Assembly (NCBI RefSeq): GCF_900169175.1
Contig: NZ_FXZM01000016.1
Location: 1 to 55,789 of the forward strand
Source: Brevibacterium jeotgali
Lineage (GTDB): Bacteria > Actinomycetota > Actinomycetes > Actinomycetales > Brevibacteriaceae
DNA length: 55,789 bases
Direction: 5' to 3'
Shown piece by piece: positions 52,472-55,789 of this stretch. The position numbers were made by a program, and so were the translations under genes. The notes under the pieces are model-generated. The model did no database searches, had not been told where the DNA came from, and saw nothing but the letters and a program-made list of their open reading frames with translations. Each line of letters begins with the position of its first letter. Position 1 is the stretch's first letter.

Positions 52472-53613
52472 TCCACGCCCACCCAGTCGTGACCGCCGTC
52501 GGAGTAGTCCTGGCGCTTCCAGATCGGCACGCGCGCCTTGACGCGATCGACGAGCTCCGCGCAGGCGGTGAACGCCTCTCTGCGATGCGCCGATGCCACC
52601 GTCACCAGCAGGGCATCCTCGCCCACGCGCAGCTCACCGATCCGGTGCTCGACGCTCATGCGCACGCCGGGGTGGTCCGCGACCGCTTCGGCCAGCACCT
52701 CGTCGAGCACCGACTGGGCCTGCGGATGCGCTGTGTACGCCAGCCCCACGACGTCGTCCCGGCCCGAGTCGTGGTCGCGCACGACCCCGTGGAACACCGC
52801 GAGCGCACCGGTCTGCGGAGTCTTCACGCGGGCCTCGGCGGCGGTGAGGTCCAGGGGCTCGTTCGTGACGCGTCCCCAGGCGAACGGCTCCGGCATCGGT
52901 TCCACCGCGGCTGGCGATCCCCCCACCGGTTCCACTGCGGCCGGCGATCCCCCCACCGGTTCAGGCGACGGCAGTACGGAGAACGGTTCCGTCGCCGGCA
53001 GCGCCGCGTCTGCCTCCGCAGCGCGCCCGCGCGGGGCATGGACCCCGTCGCCGACGTTCTCGAGCTGCGCCTGGATATGGTGCAGGATCGGGTCGAGGAT
53101 CGTGATCCCGTCCTTCACTCCCCCGACGGACCCGGGCAGATTCACGACGAAGGTGCGGTCGCACGCGCCTGCGGTCCCCCGGCTCATCGCCGCCTCCGGC
53201 AGCTTCGCCAGCCCGTGGTCCACGAGTGCCTGGACGATCCCCGTCGCCTCCTTGTCGAGGATGCTGCGGGTCTCCTCCGGGGTCGTGTCCTCGGGTGCCA
53301 GACCCGTTCCGCCCGTCGTGACGATCACGCGCGGACGCTCCTCCTCGGGCCCGTCCAGCACGTGCCGTCGGAGGGCGTTCCCGACGGCAGGACCGTCCGG
53401 GACGATCTGCGGCGCGTCCACGCGGTAACCGCGCTCGCCCAGCCAGCCGGCCAGCAGCGGTCCGGTCGCGTCCTCGGCCTCGCCCGCGTAGCCGGACGTC
53501 GACACGACCAGCACCACCGCGCGCCTGCCCGCACCGAACGTCGCCGACCGGTCGCCGCCGCGCGTCGCCCTGCGCGGACGCCTGTCCGCATCCGGTCGCG
53601 TGTGTCGTGTCAT
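52468..53613 (-). CDS. Fusion of MoaB/Mog-type domain and MoaE (large molybdopterin synthase subunit)
   Basis: 381 residues from ATG 53611-53613, overlapping the moaC stop by 4 bp. The N-terminal MoCF_biosynth domain (about 30-195) has VVSTSGYAGEAEDATGP, TTGGTGLAPEDTTPE and FVVNLPGSVGGVKDGI, which adenylates molybdopterin. A linker with two 10-residue repeats (EPVGGSPAAV) follows, then MoaE from about 245 with AVFHGVVRDHDSGRDVVGL-type start, MSVEHRIGELRVGEDALLV and PIWKRQDYSDGGHDWV. One chain thus carries molybdopterin synthesis and adenylylation. MoaD is not visible in the window. Confidence 0.9.
   Translation of the reverse strand: MTRHTRPDADRRPRRATRGGDRSATFGAGRRAVVLVVSTSGYAGEAEDATGPLLAGWLGERGYRVDAPQIVPDGPAVGNALRRHVLDGPEEERPRVIVTTGGTGLAPEDTTPEETRSILDKEATGIVQALVDHGLAKLPEAAMSRGTAGACDRTFVVNLPGSVGGVKDGITILDPILHHIQAQLENVGDGVHAPRGRAAEADAALPATEPFSVLPSPEPVGGSPAAVEPVGGSPAAVEPMPEPFAWGRVTNEPLDLTAAEARVKTPQTGALAVFHGVVRDHDSGRDDVVGLAYTAHPQAQSVLDEVLAEAVADHPGVRMSVEHRIGELRVGEDALLVTVASAHRREAFTACAELVDRVKARVPIWKRQDYSDGGHDWVGVE
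52898..52957. repeat. 30-bp direct repeat in the mog-moaE linker
   Basis: Two adjacent 30-bp copies beginning GGTTCCACCGCGGCTGG give the repeated 10-residue linker. The period is twice 15 bp. Confidence 0.88.
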
Positions 53614-54239
53614 CCGTGGTCCTTCCACTCGCCGAGGCGCCCATCATCCGGGCCGCCGTCCCCGGCACTGCAGTCCCCGGCACTGCTGTCTCCGGGCCCC
53701 CCGTCGCCGAGGCTGCCCGCCGGTCCCCTGCCCCAGTCGCCGGAGGCGCCTCCGGACTTCTGCTCGACGCGGGTGGGGCCGATGACGGCGTCCCGGTCGA
53801 GCGCCTTCACCATGTCGTAGAGCGTGAGTGCCGCAACGGACGCAGCGGTCAGCGCCTCCATCTCCACCCCCGTCACGCCCTTCGTCTTCACGCGGGCGCG
53901 GACAGCGATCGCGCCGGGGTCATCCGCGGCGCGATCCAGGTCGACGGAGACACCGGTGAGCGGCAGCGGATGGCACAGCGGCACGAGGTCCGGGGTCCGC
54001 TTCGCCGCCATGATCCCGGCGACGCGGGCGACGGCGAGCGCATCACCCTTCGGCAGGGTGCCCTCGACCATCTGGTCGACGACCTCGGCGGTGGTCGTCA
54101 GCCGTGAGGACGCGACAGCGACCCGACTCGTCACCGCCTTCGCGGACACGTCGACCATGTGGGCTGTGCCGTCAGCGCGCACATGCGTGAGGCGGCCGGA
54201 GACACGGGCGTCCTCGTGGGGGTCGTCGTGGGCGCTCAC
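53610..54239 (-). CDS. moaC: Cyclic pyranopterin monophosphate synthase MoaC
   Basis: 209 residues, about 50 longer than most MoaC. Motifs: MVDVSAKAVTSR, KGDALAVARVAGIMAAKRT, PLCHPLPLTG, GVTGVEMEALTAASVAALTLYDM and KALDRD, complete for catalysis of the second step of molybdopterin synthesis. After residue 155 there is a Gly/Asp/Ser-rich tail (GDGGPGDSSAGD) coded by 15-bp tandem DNA. Overlaps moeA and mog-moaE by 4 bp on either side. Confidence 0.95.
   Translation of the reverse strand: MSAHDDPHEDARVSGRLTHVRADGTAHMVDVSAKAVTSRVAVASSRLTTTAEVVDQMVEGTLPKGDALAVARVAGIMAAKRTPDLVPLCHPLPLTGVSVDLDRAADDPGAIAVRARVKTKGVTGVEMEALTAASVAALTLYDMVKALDRDAVIGPTRVEQKSGGASGDWGRGPAGSLGDGGPGDSSAGDCSAGDGGPDDGRLGEWKDHG
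53658..53702. repeat. 15-bp tandem array in the MoaC tail (3 units)
   Basis: Three units of the form GTCCCCGGCACTGCA encode the Gly/Asp/Ser tail beyond the catalytic domain. Confidence 0.85.
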
Positions 54240-55582
54240 AGGACCACCACCTCGACGACGGCTCCCACCGGCAGCTCTGCGTTCCCCGGCGGGACCACGA
54301 TGAGGGAGTCTGCAGGGGCCGCGGTGGCCAGCAGGTGCGAACTCGTGCCGGGGATCGCGCGCACGCGCAGTCGTGTGGAGTCCGGGTCGGTGGGCCCGTC
54401 GCGGATCGTGCCCACGTCCATCTCGGATCGTCGCAGCTGGGTCTTGGCGGGGAGCGGACTGACCGGGGCGGCGAGCGCAGCGGTCACTCTGCGCGAGGGC
54501 CGCCCGGTGGACCAGGCGCGGTCCATGGCGTCGCGCAGCAGGACGTGGGCGCTGATCCAGGTGCTCACCGGGTTGCCGGGGAAGCAGACGATCGGGATGT
54601 GTTCGCCGGAGCCGCTGTCCAGAACGCCCACTCCCTGCGGACCGCCGGGCTGCATCGCGACGGAGCCGAACTCCACGCGCGCAGTCAGGCCGCCGAGGTC
54701 CACGCCGGCACCCTGCGCACCCGAGCCCTCCTGCCCACCGAGCCCCTGCTGGACCACTTCGAATCGGCCTGCGCTGATGCCGCCGCTCGTGATGACGAGG
54801 TCCGGTTCGATCGCGCGGACGCGGGCGGCGAGCGACGCGCGGAAGTCCTCGACCGTGTCGTCGACGACGAGCGACTCGACGACGTCGGCCCCGCAGCGGC
54901 GCATGACGGCGCCCAGCAGAGCAGCGTTCGCGTCGAAGACCTGGTCGTCGCGCAGCTGCGTGCCGGGTGCTGCGACCTCGTCCCCGCCGGTGACGACGAG
55001 GACGCGGGGGCGGGCGCGGACGCTGATCGTCGTCAGGCCGAACGCTGCGAGCACTCCCAGGGACGCAGAGCCCAGGACCGCTCCGGCCGGGAGTGCGACG
55101 TCCCCGGCGGCGATGTCGCTGCCCCGGGGGCGGACGAACCGGCCCGCCGGCGTCCCGGGGACGCTGATGCTCGGCGAGTCGTAGCCGTCAGACTCCTCGA
55201 CGGGGATGATCGCGCTGGTGCCGGGCGGCACGGGTGCGCCGGTCATGATGGGCACGGCCGTGCCCGGTTCCACCGCGTCTCCCGTCTGGCCGGCGGCGAT
55301 CATACCGGCGACGGCGAAGGACCCGGGAGTCGCCGCCGCATCGAGCGCGAACCCGTCCATCTGCGAATTGTCAAAGCGGGGCAGATCGAAGGGCGCCCGC
55401 AGGTCATCGACGAGCACGCGGTCGAGCGCCTCCGCGACGGGCACGGTCTCCGCGCCGATCGTGCGCACGCTCAGCGCTGCGACGAGGGCACTCACGTGAT
55501 CGTCGATGCTGCGCGGTTCCGACCAGCTGCGGAAGGGGCCTCCGAGGGCGGAGGTGGACGCCTGGACGCCGATTTCGGTCAT
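54236..55582 (-). CDS. moeA: Molybdopterin molybdenumtransferase MoeA
   Basis: 448 residues, normal plus a Gly-rich insert (GGQEGSGAQGAG) near 290. Signature segments: LPRFDNSQMDGFAL, TGAPVPPGTSAIIPVEE, VVTGGDEV, TSGGISAGRFEV and IVCFPGNPVSTW. It inserts molybdate into adenylated molybdopterin. It is the first gene of the moeA-moaC-mog/moaE-moeZ operon (all 4-bp overlaps), which probably reads on toward fdhD. Confidence 0.95.
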   Translation of the reverse strand: MTEIGVQASTSALGGPFRSWSEPRSIDDHVSALVAALSVRTIGAETVPVAEALDRVLVDDLRAPFDLPRFDNSQMDGFALDAAATPGSFAVAGMIAAGQTGDAVEPGTAVPIMTGAPVPPGTSAIIPVEESDGYDSPSISVPGTPAGRFVRPRGSDIAAGDVALPAGAVLGSASLGVLAAFGLTTISVRARPRVLVVTGGDEVAAPGTQLRDDQVFDANAALLGAVMRRCGADVVESLVVDDTVEDFRASLAARVRAIEPDLVITSGGISAGRFEVVQQGLGGQEGSGAQGAGVDLGGLTARVEFGSVAMQPGGPQGVGVLDSGSGEHIPIVCFPGNPVSTWISAHVLLRDAMDRAWSTGRPSRRVTAALAAPVSPLPAKTQLRRSEMDVGTIRDGPTDPDSTRLRVRAIPGTSSHLLATAAPADSLIVVPPGNAELPVGAVVEVVVL

Positions 55583-55698
55583 GGTTGCGACTCTACCGGG
55601 GCGAAGTACTACCGGTCAGTCGCTTTCAGTGCCGCACCGCGAGCGTAACCCAGAGCGTGTCCTGGGGTTACCCGCAAGCTGTAGACACGTGAGCCACC
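55583..55698. other. Gene-free right flank of moeA
   Basis: 116 bp with a perfect 7-bp inverted repeat GTAACCC ... GGGTTAC (55645-55671, 13-nt spacer). This may be the terminator of the flanking element or a dyad in the moeA promoter region. Confidence 0.4.
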
Positions 55699-55789
55699 TC
55701 ACGCGGCGTGCGTGAGTGACGTTTCCTGCTCGCCCCCGACCGTCTCAACCGCCGCGACCATGCCCCGCTCGAACTCCACCGGCGGCACC
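55699..55789 (-). mobile_element. Probable IS3-type transposase, C-terminal fragment
   Basis: The last 91 bp, read on the minus strand to TGA 55699-55701, give VPPVEFERGMVAAVE followed by a polar tail of about 15 residues. A (T/P)P-(V/A)E-(F/Y)E motif near the C-terminus is typical of IS3-family OrfB after the integrase core. Only 30 residues are visible and the IS end is not identified. Confidence 0.5.

Overview
The window is high-GC DNA (about 68-72% by eye over most of its length) with Shine-Dalgarno starts mixed with apparent leaderless starts (a -10-like hexamer 6-8 nt before ATG/GTG), ATGA stop/start overlaps and actinobacterial-type regulators. This fits an actinobacterium, probably of the Micrococcales; the genus cannot be fixed from the sequence alone. 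The first 10 kb looks visibly less GC-rich (about 55-65% in lines counted by eye) than the rest.

Layout. (1) 1-10070, minus strand: one long catabolic operon reading from a promoter near 10040: TRAP transporter dctPQM, E1alpha-E1beta-E2-E3 of a 2-oxoacid dehydrogenase complex, a zinc alcohol dehydrogenase, an Lrp/AsnC regulator and the start of an aldehyde dehydrogenase cut by the window edge. The substrate is not identifiable. (2) 10070-13740: repeat-rich DNA, a DUF559-like protein, and an ACC deaminase divergent from a GntR regulator. (3) 13885-21745: a gamma-glutamylation amine-catabolic cluster (amidotransferase, SDR, aldehyde dehydrogenase, PuuD-like hydrolase, glutamine-synthetase-like ligase, ethanolamine-type permease) divergent from a GntR regulator, with a clean 9+6+9 bp palindrome between them. 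(4) 21995-25237: DHA2-type MFS exporter with a possible attenuator leader, isochorismatase-like hydrolase and a divergent GlxA regulator. (5) 25268-28879: selC-selA-selB, making and inserting selenocysteine. (6) 28962-37714: alpha/beta hydrolase, TIGR01777 epimerase, a DrrAB-like ABC pair with TetR regulator, and a two-component system divergent from a second ABC exporter. (7) 37796-55582: selD, then a selenocysteine formate dehydrogenase (in-frame TGA with a SECIS-like hairpin) with Fe-S and NrfD-type subunits, a divergent OFA-type (formate/oxalate) MFS transporter, and fdhD plus molybdenum-cofactor genes (moeZ-like, mog-moaE fusion, moaC, moeA). An enoyl-CoA hydratase and SDR genes are interspersed. 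(8) The right edge carries what looks like the 3' end of an IS3-type transposase.

Regions 5 and 7 together form a nearly self-contained selenium-molybdenum-formate unit: selenophosphate synthesis (SelD), Sec-tRNA formation (SelC/SelA), decoding (SelB), the single visible selenoprotein (FdhA), its sulfurtransferase (FdhD), molybdopterin maturation, and a possible formate carrier. MoaA and MoaD are not in the window.

The strongest unusual signals are: four copies of a roughly 75-bp palindromic repeat, three intergenic and one read in frame inside the linker of the MoeZ-like protein; a family of 15-bp-period tandem repeats in protein tails and linkers; an amber codon in place of a conserved Trp in the OFA transporter; a cysteine/glycine-rich insert in the formate dehydrogenase Fe-S subunit; and an apparently orphan DtxR/IdeR-type iron box between two convergent genes.
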